Shown here: positions 1-8,096 of the stretch, one piece after another
Layout of the letters: every line of letters begins with the position of its first letter
How positions within the stretch are numbered: position 1 is the first letter of the stretch
Assembly (NCBI GenBank): GCA_903891335.1
Contig: CAITDX010000072.1
Location: 1-15,869, forward strand
Direction of reading: 5' to 3'
DNA length: 15,869 nt
Source: an uncultured bacterium
Lineage (GTDB): Bacteria; Patescibacteriota; Microgenomatia; UBA1400; PJMF01
The notes under the pieces: generated by a model
The model's input: only the letters and a program-made list of their open reading frames with translations
Told to the model about the DNA's origin: nothing
Databases searched by the model: none
Translations under genes and position numbers: made by a program

Positions 1-738
1 ATCGTGTCCTTCCATGGTCACCAGCCCTGGTTCATAGTAAATACGCTCATAACGGCACTTGAATTTACTCTCAAGTTCAAAACCACTGTAGGTGGCAGTA
101 AGGGAGGCAATCTCTTCAGCACTGTATCCACAGGGATCAAGTTGTGCTCCTTCAATTGGGTACCATGGATCATCGAGTTTCTGACTGACTTGCACTTCGA
201 TACTGCCAAGCTCTTCACCGATTGTGCGCTTGAAGCCAACAAAATCAATGCCGACAAAATAATTAATTGGTAAGCCAATAATTTGACTAATTTTTTGCCT
301 GAGCAGCTCTAAGCCATCCTTAACTTGACCAGTGCGATTCATTCCCTGACTCATGACTGCGTTGACTTTGTAGCCTTCAGCTAGATAAAAATCACGAGGG
401 ATAGAAATCAGATTGATGGTTTGTTTTTCTAAGTCGATATGGGCAACTTGGATGACGTCACTGAGAAATCCTCCCTGATGTCCTGGGCCACCATAGCCGG
501 CAAGCAAGACAGTAAAAGTAGTGATGTTCGCAGCATCAATTTCGTTGAGCTTAAGCTCAACGGCCTGATCTATGCCGACGAGGTTATTTGTTATTGTTGC
601 TGGCTTTTTTTGGAAATAGCGATAGCTGGCGACTGCCGAAACGGCCAAGACAGCCGTCATGACAGTGAAAAAACTTAGGAATAAGAAAATTTGTGTTTTC
701 CGATCTTTTTGTTTGAAATTTGTCAGCCAAGTCAGCAT
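1..738 (-). CDS. LytR-CpsA-Psr (LCP) family envelope protein, C-terminus cut off by window edge
   Basis: LCP proteins are membrane-anchored enzymes that transfer undecaprenyl-phosphate-linked glycopolymers onto peptidoglycan or other envelope acceptors. The frame is open for 246 codons from ATG at 738 to the first base, so the C-terminus lies outside the window. A cytoplasmic tail of about 15 residues precedes one membrane helix (about 16-38), then an external domain. The domain shows the LCP pattern: D94 in FLSDVIQVAHID, then INLISIPRDFYL with R115 and D116 (pyrophosphate-binding arginine region), then KVNAVMSQGMN and INYFVGIDFVGF. The visible end, near LVTMEGHD, corresponds to the point just before the family's usual ALxYxRxR motif. 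The gene is divergent from 804 and has its own promoter (TTGCCG-17-TATACT). The family call is firm; the polymer substrate is unknown. Confidence 0.88.
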   Translation of the reverse strand, partial: MLTWLTNFKQKDRKTQIFLFLSFFTVMTAVLAVSAVASYRYFQKKPATITNNLVGIDQAVELKLNEIDAANITTFTVLLAGYGGPGHQGGFLSDVIQVAHIDLEKQTINLISIPRDFYLAEGYKVNAVMSQGMNRTGQVKDGLELLRQKISQIIGLPINYFVGIDFVGFKRTIGEELGSIEVQVSQKLDDPWYPIEGAQLDPCGYSAEEIASLTATYSGFELESKFKCRYERIYYEPGLVTMEGHD

Positions 739-749
739 CTCTTCAGGAG

Positions 750-778
750 AGTATACGCAAGTGCGCCTCGATCGGCAA
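750..778 (-). promoter_or_regulatory. Promoter of the LCP gene
   Basis: On the minus strand, TTGCCG (778-773) and TATACT (755-750) are separated by 17 bases. The -10 box ends 11 bases before ATG 738, so the expected 5' leader is only about 4-5 nt and no Shine-Dalgarno sequence could be used. Confidence 0.65.
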
Positions 779-786
779 GTTGAAAA

Positions 787-795
787 TGATATAAT
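787..795 (+). promoter_or_regulatory. Extended -10 promoter of the PH-like gene
   Basis: TGATATAAT is a perfect extended -10 element. Eight bases separate it from ATG 804, so transcription should start at or within 1-2 nt of the start codon (leaderless). No good -35 box was seen. Confidence 0.65.
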
Positions 796-803
796 GATGG
801 CTC

Positions 804-1523
804 ATGACGTCAATTTTTGAGGTTAAACAATTTTCTTTTCCGTACGATCAACATCGTTTTCCTGGACAAGCTACAGATGAACGTATTTTATATGTGACCA
901 GAGAGCACGTATTGTTTTTATGGTTGAGGATTGCATTCGTATTGTTATTAACAGCTGGTATTTTGATGGCAAGTTATGTTTTTGGATTGGCTTTTCGGCA
1001 AATTTTTCCAGCTAATTCCCTAGGATTTACTTTGCCTATTACTTTGCTTTTAGCAGGTGTTTTTGCCGCAACGGGATGGTGGTGGGTGCATGGAATATGG
1101 CATAAGAGTTTGGCAATCGTAACTAATAAGCGCCTCATCAAAATCATCTACACTACTCCTGTTAACCGGTATAACCAGAGTCTGCCTCTGGAAATGATTG
1201 TGGATACCAGTTGTAATAATCAAGGTTTTGTAGAAGGGGTTGCCCATGCTTGGTTGCAGATTGGTACCCTCACTGCACGTTCGAGTGCTTCAAGCTCTGG
1301 GGTAGCTACTGAGGATACAGATAGAGTTAACAAGAAATACTTCTACCTTGAAAACATTCAGTACTGCGAAGATCTGCAACAGTATTTAAATAAAATCATT
1401 AGCTTGTTGCATCAATCTCCAGAACAATTACAGGCTTTTCGTCCTTTTATTCCGCACTTGAAGGGTGAGTTGCGTCAAAAATTTCTTGAGGATTACGCTA
1501 AGCGCGTGGAAACCAAGGAATAA
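804..1523 (+). CDS. Bacterial PH-like domain membrane protein
   Basis: This 239-aa protein has two predicted membrane helices (about 36-60 and 74-98). A domain resembling bacterial pleckstrin-homology (bPH/DUF304-like) folds follows, from about 100 to 200. The domain starts with a TNKRLIKI segment and continues with a LPLEMIVDTS strand and a QIGTLTA strand, the order usual in these proteins. A Ser-rich linker (about 160-168) and a helical C-terminus follow. The function of these proteins is mostly unknown; some scaffold envelope processes. The start codon sits directly behind an extended -10 box, so translation is probably leaderless. The 3' end overlaps the convergent gene at 1498-2223 by 26 bp. 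The domain is assigned by pattern only. Confidence 0.6.
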   Translation: MTSIFEVKQFSFPYDQHRFPGQATDERILYVTREHVLFLWLRIAFVLLLTAGILMASYVFGLAFRQIFPANSLGFTLPITLLLAGVFAATGWWWVHGIWHKSLAIVTNKRLIKIIYTTPVNRYNQSLPLEMIVDTSCNNQGFVEGVAHAWLQIGTLTARSSASSSGVATEDTDRVNKKYFYLENIQYCEDLQQYLNKIISLLHQSPEQLQAFRPFIPHLKGELRQKFLEDYAKRVETKE

Positions 1524-2223
1524 TACAGCTGGTTTTTTGTTTATAGTCTAACCAAGCTTGACCATATTTTTGTTGATAATTTTTTTCCAATGTTGGGACA
1601 CCACTGCCGAAAATGAGGAGCAAAGTAATATAGACTGGTGAGAGTATGCTTGCGTATTGCCAGCCATTTAGAGTTGGGAAGACTGCCAGATAGATACCCC
1701 ACCAGACTAGCATTTCTCCAAAATAATTGGGATGGCGTGAGAAGCGCCACAAGCCAGTGGTAATGAGTCCGGTATTTCCTTGATTTTTAAAGTAATATTT
1801 TTGATAGTCAGCAACGGTTTCAATGCTCAGACCAAGGATAAAAATCACCACCCCAAGCCAGTGTGTTTGCAGATCTTGATTCTGACCATAGAAAATAAAG
1901 GGCAAGCTAATAATCGCAATTGAGATAGCTTGCAAAAACCAAAAGCGCGCAAAAGGCCAAAATTTTTCTCTCACTCCGTCGAAACGCTTATCAGTTTTGG
2001 TACGCATAATTCGTGCAAAGAGATACCAACTCAGGCGAATTCCCCATGCAATTGGTAGACTCAAGACGAGCAATTGTTGAGGGTTTTGACTGAGCATATA
2101 GAGAGCCAGGAAGACAAATGTCAAACCATATGACAAATCAGTTACTTTATCAGTTTTGAAGTAACTGGCAAAAGCAAAAAAAAGGATTTGGATAATGAAA
2201 ACAATTCCTACAATTTCTAACAT
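1498..2223 (-). CDS. DUF1295 / steroid 5-alpha-reductase-like membrane protein
   Basis: This 241-aa polytopic membrane protein has about six hydrophobic segments. The C-terminal half carries the family signature TTGLWRFSRHPNYFGE (R163, H164, P165, N166, E170), followed by a membrane helix and a LEKNYQQKYGQAWLDYKQKTS tail. This is the arrangement of DUF1295 proteins and of the related isoprenylcysteine methyltransferase and steroid 5-alpha-reductase-like families. In those families the RHPxY segment binds a nucleotide cofactor (NADPH or SAM). The true substrate is unknown. Its stop overlaps the convergent PH-like gene by 26 bp. Its start faces queA across only 43 bp. Confidence 0.85.
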   Translation of the reverse strand: MLEIVGIVFIIQILFFAFASYFKTDKVTDLSYGLTFVFLALYMLSQNPQQLLVLSLPIAWGIRLSWYLFARIMRTKTDKRFDGVREKFWPFARFWFLQAISIAIISLPFIFYGQNQDLQTHWLGVVIFILGLSIETVADYQKYYFKNQGNTGLITTGLWRFSRHPNYFGEMLVWWGIYLAVFPTLNGWQYASILSPVYITLLLIFGSGVPTLEKNYQQKYGQAWLDYKQKTSCIIPWFPRA

Positions 2224-2230
2224 ATGGCGT

Positions 2231-2239
2231 ATTATGACA
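2231..2239 (-). promoter_or_regulatory. Extended -10 promoter of the DUF1295 gene
   Basis: On the minus strand the sequence TGTCATAAT is an extended -10 element with a TG two bases upstream of CATAAT. It lies seven bases before ATG 2223, which predicts a leaderless transcript. It overlaps the -35 region of the divergent queA promoter. Confidence 0.55.
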
Positions 2240-2260
2240 TAGCTGAGTCTGTGTTACACT
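2232..2260 (+). promoter_or_regulatory. Promoter of queA
   Basis: TACACT (2255-2260) lies six bases before ATG 2267. A weak -35 (TTATGA, 2232-2237) is 17 bases further upstream. Transcription is predicted to start at or near the A of the ATG. The -35 overlaps the -10 of the divergent DUF1295 gene, so the two polymerase sites probably exclude each other. Confidence 0.55.
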
Positions 2261-2266
2261 AGCTGC

Positions 2267-3409
2267 ATGCTACTTGACTCAATTCTGCAAAAGTATGAGT
2301 ATCCACTCACGCCGGATCATATTGCCAATCAACCAGTGTTTCCTAGAGATCACTCTCGTTTGTTGTGTATCGATCGTCAGACTGGTGAGTATCTTGACCG
2401 ACATTTTTATGATCTAGCTGATTTGTTGAGTAGTAATGATGTTTTGGTAATTAATGAAACCAAGGTCTTTGCTGCGCGCCTGCTGGGACGCAAACAAACC
2501 GGTGGTAAGGTTGAGTTATTACTGATCAAGCAAACTGGTATTGATCGATTTATGGCAATTTCTAAGCCAGGTCTAAGAGTTGGTCAACAGCTATTTTTTC
2601 CTCGCCGAGAAATGGTGATGCAACCAGAGGTTTTGCTTGATTTAGAAACGACTGATTATCTACAGGCAAGTGTGATTTCACGTGATAGCGAGAGTGCTGA
2701 AGTTGAAGTGCAATTCAATCGCAGTGGCGTTGATCTGCTCCAAGAAATTGATCGCTGTGGATTCACACCATTACCGCCGTACATCAAGCCAACACAAGAT
2801 GAGGACACGATCAAAGATGAATACCAGACCGTGTATGCTCGGCAGCTTGGCTCAGCTGCTGCTCCTACTGCTGGATTGCATTTCACCGAAGAATTATTGG
2901 CGCGTTTGCAGAATAAAGGCGTACAGATCGAACGAGTGATGTTACATGTGGGTCTTGGGACTTTTGCGAAACTTACTGAGGAAAATCTGGAGAAAAAAAC
3001 GCTGCATGCTGAGTACTATGAAATCAGTGAAGAGGTGGCAGTTCGCCTCAATCAAGCCAAACAGCAGGGCAAGCGCATTATCGCAGTTGGTACTACTAGT
3101 ATGAGAAGTTTGGAGTCGGCAACGAACGCCGATGGTGTGCTCATGTCACAGGCTGGAGAAACGACCATCTTCATTGATCCGCCGTACCGCTTTAAATTTG
3201 TTGATGCACTGCTGACCAATTTTCATTTACCCAAGTCCAGCTTGCTGATGTTGGTGGCCGCATTTGCGACTGCTCCCAATACGAATGCTGATTTTCACGA
3301 CTTTTTGACCACCACTGTTGGGGCGGCCTATTTACACGCTCTCGAGGAAAATTACCGATTTTTTAGTTTTGGTGATGCCATGTTTATCTATGGAAATCTC
3401 AACCGATAA
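2267..3409 (+). CDS. queA: S-adenosylmethionine:tRNA ribosyltransferase-isomerase QueA
   Basis: QueA transfers and isomerises the ribosyl group of SAM onto preQ1 at tRNA position 34, making epoxyqueuosine. The 380-aa protein matches the family from end to end. It has an N-terminal YPLTPDHIANQPVFPRDHSRLL segment, then DVLVINETKVFAARLLGRKQTGGKVELLL. The middle has GFTPLPPYIKP and YQTVYA followed by AAPTAGLHFT. The C-terminus has VGLGTFAKL, AVGTTSMRSLES and LLTNFHLPKSSLLMLVAAF. It is slightly longer than the usual 340-365 residues. The start lies six bases behind a -10 box. The last 20 bp overlap the helicase gene from its preferred start, suggesting co-transcription. No other queuosine genes are in the window. 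Confidence 0.95.
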   Translation: MLLDSILQKYEYPLTPDHIANQPVFPRDHSRLLCIDRQTGEYLDRHFYDLADLLSSNDVLVINETKVFAARLLGRKQTGGKVELLLIKQTGIDRFMAISKPGLRVGQQLFFPRREMVMQPEVLLDLETTDYLQASVISRDSESAEVEVQFNRSGVDLLQEIDRCGFTPLPPYIKPTQDEDTIKDEYQTVYARQLGSAAAPTAGLHFTEELLARLQNKGVQIERVMLHVGLGTFAKLTEENLEKKTLHAEYYEISEEVAVRLNQAKQQGKRIIAVGTTSMRSLESATNADGVLMSQAGETTIFIDPPYRFKFVDALLTNFHLPKSSLLMLVAAFATAPNTNADFHDFLTTTVGAAYLHALEENYRFFSFGDAMFIYGNLNR

Positions 3410-4559
3410 AAAAATAGCCCTCAAAAAAATTTTACACTGGTACGCCAACGACAAGGATCATCAGCAATTTTTGACGCTTGGTGGCTATGCAGGTACTGGT
3501 AAGACAACCCTGATTGCTATTTTGCGCAAGGTTCTGTCGAGTCAAAATCCTAAACTCAAGGTGGCATTTGCAGCATTTACTGGTAAAGCAGCTCAGGTGC
3601 TGCAGACGTATTTACAATCTCACGAATTACTGCGTAAGGGTGACAGCGTGGGAACGATTCACTCCTTGATTTATAGCGTCATCGAAAATGAACACCATGA
3701 AATTGTGGGTTGGAAGCGCAAAGAGAGTTTGAAGGCAGATCTGATTGTGATTGATGAAGCGTCAATGGTTGATCAAAAAATTTGGCAAGACTTACTCTCG
3801 TATACTGTGCCAATTTTGGCAGTTGGAGATCATGGGCAATTGCCGCCAGTGACGGGACAATTTAACCTCATGGAGAAGCCGGAAATCACCTTAACTGAGA
3901 TTCATCGGCAATTGGTGGACAATCCAATTATTAAGGTGTCAGTGATGGCACGGAAAAATGGTTTGATTCCTGTGGCCAACTACGGCGGTGGGGTGCGCAA
4001 GTTGAGTAAAAATGATCCAGAATCGCAGGAAATTATTGACAGCTACCTGCAAAGTTATAATCCAGAAACACTAGTTCTCTGTGGTTACAATAATACCCGC
4101 ATTAGATTAAATAATTATTTAAGGACAATTCTTGGCTTTGAGTCGACAGAACCTCAGGCTGGAGACCGAGTGATTTGTCTGCGTAATAAGCCCCAACATG
4201 GCTTATTCAATGGTATGATCGGGACGCTCCAGAGTATTCGAAGTCATGATGAGTATTTTTATGAAGTGACCATTGTTCTTGATGACCGAGCAACTCCTTT
4301 TGAAGGTTTAGTCGTGAAAAAACAGTTTGGGGCAGCGAGCACTCTAAATTTTAGTCGTGAATCACGAGCCTTAACGCTAAAAGCAGAACTTTTTGATTTC
4401 GCTTATGCTTTGACCGTGCACAAAGCCCAAGGTAGTCAGGCAACTCGAGTAATTTTATTTGAAGAGCGATTTAAGCAGATGTCTGATCTTGATTGGCGAC
4501 GGTGGCTCTATACGGGAGTCACTCGGGCACAAGAGGAATTGATCATTCTAGGTGAATAG
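3390..4559 (+). CDS. RecD/Dda-like superfamily 1 DNA helicase, compact form
   Basis: This ATP-dependent DNA helicase has 389 aa from ATG 3390; ATG 3375 is also in frame. It carries an SF1B motif set: Walker A GYAGTGKTT (residues 32-40), a KAAQVLQTYL segment, Walker B LIVIDEASMVD, motif III ILAVGDHGQLPPV and motif IV-like TEIHRQ. The C-terminus has AYALTVHKAQGSQ and LYTGVTRAQEELIIL (motifs V/VI, arginine finger). The C-terminal UvrD-like fold is interrupted by an SH3-like stretch (about 255-320), as in RecD2 and phage Dda. It lacks the long N-terminal domain of RecD2, so it is closer to Dda in size. It overlaps queA and has no Shine-Dalgarno sequence, which suggests coupled translation. The upstream extension in this frame lies wholly inside queA and is not used. 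Confidence 0.85.
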   Translation: MEISTDKKIALKKILHWYANDKDHQQFLTLGGYAGTGKTTLIAILRKVLSSQNPKLKVAFAAFTGKAAQVLQTYLQSHELLRKGDSVGTIHSLIYSVIENEHHEIVGWKRKESLKADLIVIDEASMVDQKIWQDLLSYTVPILAVGDHGQLPPVTGQFNLMEKPEITLTEIHRQLVDNPIIKVSVMARKNGLIPVANYGGGVRKLSKNDPESQEIIDSYLQSYNPETLVLCGYNNTRIRLNNYLRTILGFESTEPQAGDRVICLRNKPQHGLFNGMIGTLQSIRSHDEYFYEVTIVLDDRATPFEGLVVKKQFGAASTLNFSRESRALTLKAELFDFAYALTVHKAQGSQATRVILFEERFKQMSDLDWRRWLYTGVTRAQEELIILGE

Positions 4560-4569
4560 GTTTTTTGCT

Positions 4570-4598
4570 TTGCAAAAAGTCGAGGTAAGAAATACAAT
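4570..4598 (+). promoter_or_regulatory. Promoter of the pseudouridine synthase gene
   Basis: TTGCAA (4570-4575) and TACAAT (4593-4598) are 17 bases apart, close to the sigma-70 consensus. Six bases separate the -10 box from ATG 4605, so the transcript should be leaderless. A small 7-bp hairpin (4562-4578, arms TTTTTGC and GCAAAAA) overlaps the -35 and may contribute to ending the helicase transcript. Confidence 0.7.
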
Positions 4599-4604
4599 CA
4601 ACAC

Positions 4605-5339
4605 ATGATACGTTTGAATAAATTTTTAGCAACTCTTGGGCTTTTTTCGAGAAGAAAGGCAGATGCATTAATTGCTGAGGGTAAAGTTTCTCTCAATGGG
4701 AAACTGGCGCAATTAGGTGACAAGCTCGATCCTAACCAAGATCTAGTGAGGGTTGATGGCAAGCAAATTACCACCGGTGGTGAGTCAGAGACTTTTGAAT
4801 ATTGGCTGCTTAATAAACCCAGGCAAGTGGTTTCGACCATGCATGATGAGGCGGGACGTAAAACCGTCGCCGACTACCTCAAAGGCAAGACGACTGCACG
4901 GGTGTATCCAGTCGGTCGACTTGATTATGATTCAGAGGGTTTGCTAATTATGACCAATGACGGTGAGCTGGCCAATCGTTTGACGCATCCTCGTTTTGAA
5001 GTTAAAAAAACCTATAAAGTTTGGGTCACAGGAATTTTTGCTCCAGGCAAAGTGGAGCGTTTGCTCCGCGGTGTGCGTCTGGCTGAGGGCAAAGTTGCTC
5101 TAGATGCTATCGAGGTATTGGAAAAAGATGGTCGTGATTTTGTGCTCAAAGTCACCATTCATCAGGGTATTAAGCGAGAAATCAGGAGAGTGTGTGCTAA
5201 GGTCGGCTGGGAAGTGACTAAATTACTGCGAGTCGGGATGGGTAATTTGGAATTACACGGATTGACTGTCGGTACGGCTCGCAAATTAACTGAGGTTGAA
5301 GTTGCCAACCTCAAGAAATTAGTTGCCTATGAAGCTTGA
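4605..5339 (+). CDS. RsuA/RluB-type 23S/16S rRNA pseudouridine synthase
   Basis: The enzyme isomerises a specific uridine in rRNA to pseudouridine. The 244-aa protein starts with an S4 RNA-binding domain (about 1-55: RLNKFLATLGLFSRRKADALI, then VSLNGK). The catalytic domain follows, with LLNKPRQVVST and the signature GRLDYDSEGLLIMTNDGEL. D107 in GRLD is the catalytic aspartate. Later hallmarks are LTHPRFEVKKTYKV and the IHQGIKREIRR motif near residues 185-197. The domain order fits RluB (23S U2605) best, but RsuA and RluE/F cannot be excluded. The start is set by a strong promoter six bases upstream. The 3' end overlaps the MscS start by 11 bp. Confidence 0.9.
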   Translation: MIRLNKFLATLGLFSRRKADALIAEGKVSLNGKLAQLGDKLDPNQDLVRVDGKQITTGGESETFEYWLLNKPRQVVSTMHDEAGRKTVADYLKGKTTARVYPVGRLDYDSEGLLIMTNDGELANRLTHPRFEVKKTYKVWVTGIFAPGKVERLLRGVRLAEGKVALDAIEVLEKDGRDFVLKVTIHQGIKREIRRVCAKVGWEVTKLLRVGMGNLELHGLTVGTARKLTEVEVANLKKLVAYEA

Positions 5340-6159
5340 GGGATTATTTAATCTCGATCTAGTGGCAATTGCAGCAGCAGTTGTCCCCAAGGTATTGTTT
5401 GTTCTGATTGCTATTTATGGAACTCAGCTACTTGATCGTTTATTGCAAAAGATGATTGGCTTGTGGTTTCGTCAAAAGACAACGCCCGCAGCCATTGATG
5501 AGACAGTGCTATCTCTGATTAAACTCGTAGCGCGAGTGGTGGTGTATGTGGTGGCAATTTTATTTGTTTTGCAAAATTTGGGGTTAGAAATCACTGCGCT
5601 ACTTGGTGGACTTGGTGTAGCTGGTCTGGCAATTGCCTTTGCTCTGCAAAAAGTTTTGGAAGATATTTTTTCCTTCTTCATGATTCATTTTGACAAGCCA
5701 TTCCGAGTGGGAGACTACATCACTGTCGGAGCTGATTCAGGCACGGTCAAACACATTGGGATTCGTAGCACTCGGTTGACTATGCCGACTGGTCAAGAAT
5801 TATTGATCTCCAATCGAGAGCTGACGACCGCTCGTTTGCAAAATTTCAAGCGCATGCAACAGCGTCGAGTGGTCTTCACAGTGGGGATTGATTATAAGGC
5901 GAGCGGGGCACAGCTACGTCAAGTCAAGCCAATAATTACTGCAATTTTTGCAAAATTACCTCCAAAACAAGTCTTGTTAGCTCGAGTACACCTTAAAACC
6001 CTCCATGAAACTGCGCTTATTTTCGAGATTGCCTATGATGTGCTTGGCAAGGAATATGATCTTTACCTTGATCTACAGGAGCAAATTAACCTAGAGTTGC
6101 TCGAGCAACTACGTCAAGCCAAGATTCCACTTGCTCACCCACTCCCTACACTAAAGTAG
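5329..6159 (+). CDS. MscS-family small-conductance mechanosensitive channel
   Basis: MscS channels open under membrane tension and release osmolytes in hypo-osmotic shock. This 276-aa protein has three membrane helices (about 11-35, 62-84 and 88-110). The third is the pore helix LLGGLGVAGLAIAFALQKVL, with the Gly/Ala packing typical of TM3. It continues into the beta domain with FDKPFRVGDYI and a TRLTMPTGQELLISNREL segment that matches the usual IRTxDgxxvxiPNs region. A C-terminal alpha/beta domain follows. The start chosen is ATG 5329, inside the end of the pseudouridine synthase gene. An in-frame TTG at 5323 is possible but less likely. No Shine-Dalgarno sequence is seen, so translation may depend on coupling. 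Confidence 0.9.
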   Translation: MKLEGLFNLDLVAIAAAVVPKVLFVLIAIYGTQLLDRLLQKMIGLWFRQKTTPAAIDETVLSLIKLVARVVVYVVAILFVLQNLGLEITALLGGLGVAGLAIAFALQKVLEDIFSFFMIHFDKPFRVGDYITVGADSGTVKHIGIRSTRLTMPTGQELLISNRELTTARLQNFKRMQQRRVVFTVGIDYKASGAQLRQVKPIITAIFAKLPPKQVLLARVHLKTLHETALIFEIAYDVLGKEYDLYLDLQEQINLELLEQLRQAKIPLAHPLPTLK

Positions 6160-6179
6160 CTATTTAGCCAAAAAAGGAG

Positions 6180-6185
6180 TATAAT
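6180..6185 (+). promoter_or_regulatory. -10 box of typA
   Basis: A perfect TATAAT lies nine bases before ATG 6195, with no clear -35. The predicted leader is 0-3 nt. A GGAG just upstream (6176-6179) precedes the -10 box and would not be in the transcript. Confidence 0.6.
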
Positions 6186-6194
6186 TACTCTTTT

Positions 6195-8039
6195 ATGCAA
6201 ATTCGCAACATCGCCATCATTGCTCACGTTGACCACGGTAAGACTACCTTAATCGATGGGATGCTCAAACAAACTCACTCATTTCGAGACAACCAAGCCG
6301 AAATGACTCAGAGTACCATTCTGGATAGTAACGACTTAGAGCGAGAAAAAGGTATTACTATTCTCGCCAAAAATACTGCTGTTTTTTATCGAAGCAGCAC
6401 TGGTGAAGATTTCAAAATCAATATCATTGATACTCCTGGACACGCTGATTTTGCTGGCGAGGTCGAGCGGGTGATTAGTATGGCTGATGGAGCCGTGCTA
6501 CTGGTGGATGCCGCTGAGGGTCCCTTGCCTCAGACTCGCTTCGTACTCGAGCAAGCACTGAAACAAAAACTCAAGATGATCGTGCTTTTGAATAAAATTG
6601 ATCGTAAAGATGCTGAACCAGAACGCGTGCTTGGTCAGGTTGAGGAGCTTTTTCTCAATATTGCCCATGATGATTCACAATTGATGTTTCCCGTGCTCTA
6701 TGCAGTTGGTCGTGATGGTAAAGCTTGGCATGATTTGCCCAGTGAAGCAGTCGGCAATACCGAGCTCATTAGCCGTTTAGCCGGAGATTTGCGACCAGTC
6801 TTTGAGCAAATTGTTCACACCGTGCCAGCTCCAGCAGTTGATGACACTCTGCCTTTCAAAATGCAGATTTCTACTCTCGACTTTGATAGTTACAAGGGTA
6901 CGTATGCCATCGGTAAAGTTGCCCAGGGTCAGGTCAAAAAAGGCCAGCGCTTAGTGATTCTTGATGAAAACACCAAAGTTGGTGAAATGTCAGTGGCTCA
7001 TTTGTTGACCAGTAATGGCTTAAATCGAGATGAAATTGAAGTCAGCCAGGCAGGTGATATCGTTGCCTTAACTGGTGTGGATGGGATTGCCATTGGTCAG
7101 ACAGTGGCAGCGCTTGGAGAAACTACTGGTTACAAAAACATTAGTGTGACTGAGCCAACCCTTAAGATTAGGTTATCTGCCAATACTTCACCTTTTGCTG
7201 GTCGAGAAGGTGAGTTTTGTACCATTCGACAAATTGCCGATCGTTTACGCAAAGAGCAAAAAACCAATCTCGGCTTGCGCATTGAAGGTCTAGAGGGCGG
7301 TGCTTTTAATGTGGCTGGTCGCGGTGAATTGCATTTGGCGATTTTGATCGAGACCATGCGTCGCGAGGGTTATGAGATGGAATTGTCGAAACCAGAAGTA
7401 ATCATCAAGGAAGTTGATGGAGTGAAGATGGAACCTTTTGAAGAATTGACGATCGAAATCGACAAAGATTTTATCGGTGTCATTACTGAAGAGCTTGGTC
7501 GTCGTCATGCAGAGATGAAAGATTCCATCACCAATGAAAAAGGTGTCACTCGTATGGTTTATGAGGTGAGTAGTCGTAATCTTCTTGGTTTCCGCAGTCA
7601 AATTTTGACCAAAACTCGTGGTAATGGTTTGTTCAGCAGTCGCTTTTTGAGTTATGCGCCGGTAGCTGCTCAATTGCCTCAATTGCGCAATGGTGCTCTA
7701 ATTGCTACTGAATCTGGCATGGTCACGGCGTATGCTCTAGAAACTATTCAAGAGCGAGGTAAAACCTTTGTCAATCCTGGTGATCAGGTCTATGAGGGTC
7801 AGATCATTGGTTTGCGCAATCAACAAGAAGATCTTGAAGTAAATGCATGTAAGGCTAAGAAACTCACCAACTTCCGTTCTAATGCGGACGTGATGACGGT
7901 GCTTGATGCCAACATCAGTATGAGTTTAGAGCAGTGTTTAGATTTCATTGAATCAGACGAATTATTGGAGGTAACTCCAGAGAATTTACGCTTGCGCAAG
8001 AAGCATTTGTCGAAGCTGCAGCGCGATCGAGCTCGCTAA
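6195..8039 (+). CDS. typA: Translational GTPase TypA/BipA
   Basis: TypA is a ribosome-associated GTPase related to EF-G and LepA, involved in ribosome assembly and stress adaptation. The 614-aa length is typical. The G domain shows G1 AHVDHGKTT (residues 10-18), switch I LEREKGITI, G3 DTPGHADF and G4 NKID. Domain II and the EF-G-like domains III and V follow (NVAGRGELHLAILIE, then a YEVSSRNLLGFRSQILTKTRG region). The TypA-specific C-terminal domain carries VYEGQIIGLRNQQEDLEVN and KKLTNFRS near the end. It is transcribed from its own TATAAT box, with 35 bp between it and the mscS stop. It appears complete, with no missing motif. Confidence 0.97.
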   Translation: MQIRNIAIIAHVDHGKTTLIDGMLKQTHSFRDNQAEMTQSTILDSNDLEREKGITILAKNTAVFYRSSTGEDFKINIIDTPGHADFAGEVERVISMADGAVLLVDAAEGPLPQTRFVLEQALKQKLKMIVLLNKIDRKDAEPERVLGQVEELFLNIAHDDSQLMFPVLYAVGRDGKAWHDLPSEAVGNTELISRLAGDLRPVFEQIVHTVPAPAVDDTLPFKMQISTLDFDSYKGTYAIGKVAQGQVKKGQRLVILDENTKVGEMSVAHLLTSNGLNRDEIEVSQAGDIVALTGVDGIAIGQTVAALGETTGYKNISVTEPTLKIRLSANTSPFAGREGEFCTIRQIADRLRKEQKTNLGLRIEGLEGGAFNVAGRGELHLAILIETMRREGYEMELSKPEVIIKEVDGVKMEPFEELTIEIDKDFIGVITEELGRRHAEMKDSITNEKGVTRMVYEVSSRNLLGFRSQILTKTRGNGLFSSRFLSYAPVAAQLPQLRNGALIATESGMVTAYALETIQERGKTFVNPGDQVYEGQIIGLRNQQEDLEVNACKAKKLTNFRSNADVMTVLDANISMSLEQCLDFIESDELLEVTPENLRLRKKHLSKLQRDRAR

Positions 8040-8056
8040 ATTTTTCTCCGAGTCTT

Positions 8057-8085
8057 TTGCTAATCGGTCTTTTTTCGGGTAAAAT
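8057..8085 (+). promoter_or_regulatory. Promoter of rarA
   Basis: TTGCTA (8057-8062) and TAAAAT (8080-8085) are 17 bases apart. Eleven bases separate the -10 box from ATG 8097, so the leader is about 4-5 nt at most. Confidence 0.65.
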
Positions 8086-8096
8086 GATCAGTACTC

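Noticed and set aside
439..678. 79-codon plus-strand frame opposite the LCP gene
   Set aside because: The minus-strand LCP frame carries the conserved motifs through this region.
3318..3389. Upstream extension of the helicase frame
   Set aside because: It lies wholly in queA, starts at a non-ATG codon and has no family similarity.
7290..7682. 130-codon minus-strand frame inside typA
   Set aside because: typA is complete and recognisable through this stretch; the antisense frame is a shadow.
8048..8075. Possible terminator after typA (CCGA/TCGG followed by TCTTTTTT)
   Set aside because: The stem is only four pairs with a 12-base loop, and it overlaps the rarA promoter; too weak to call.
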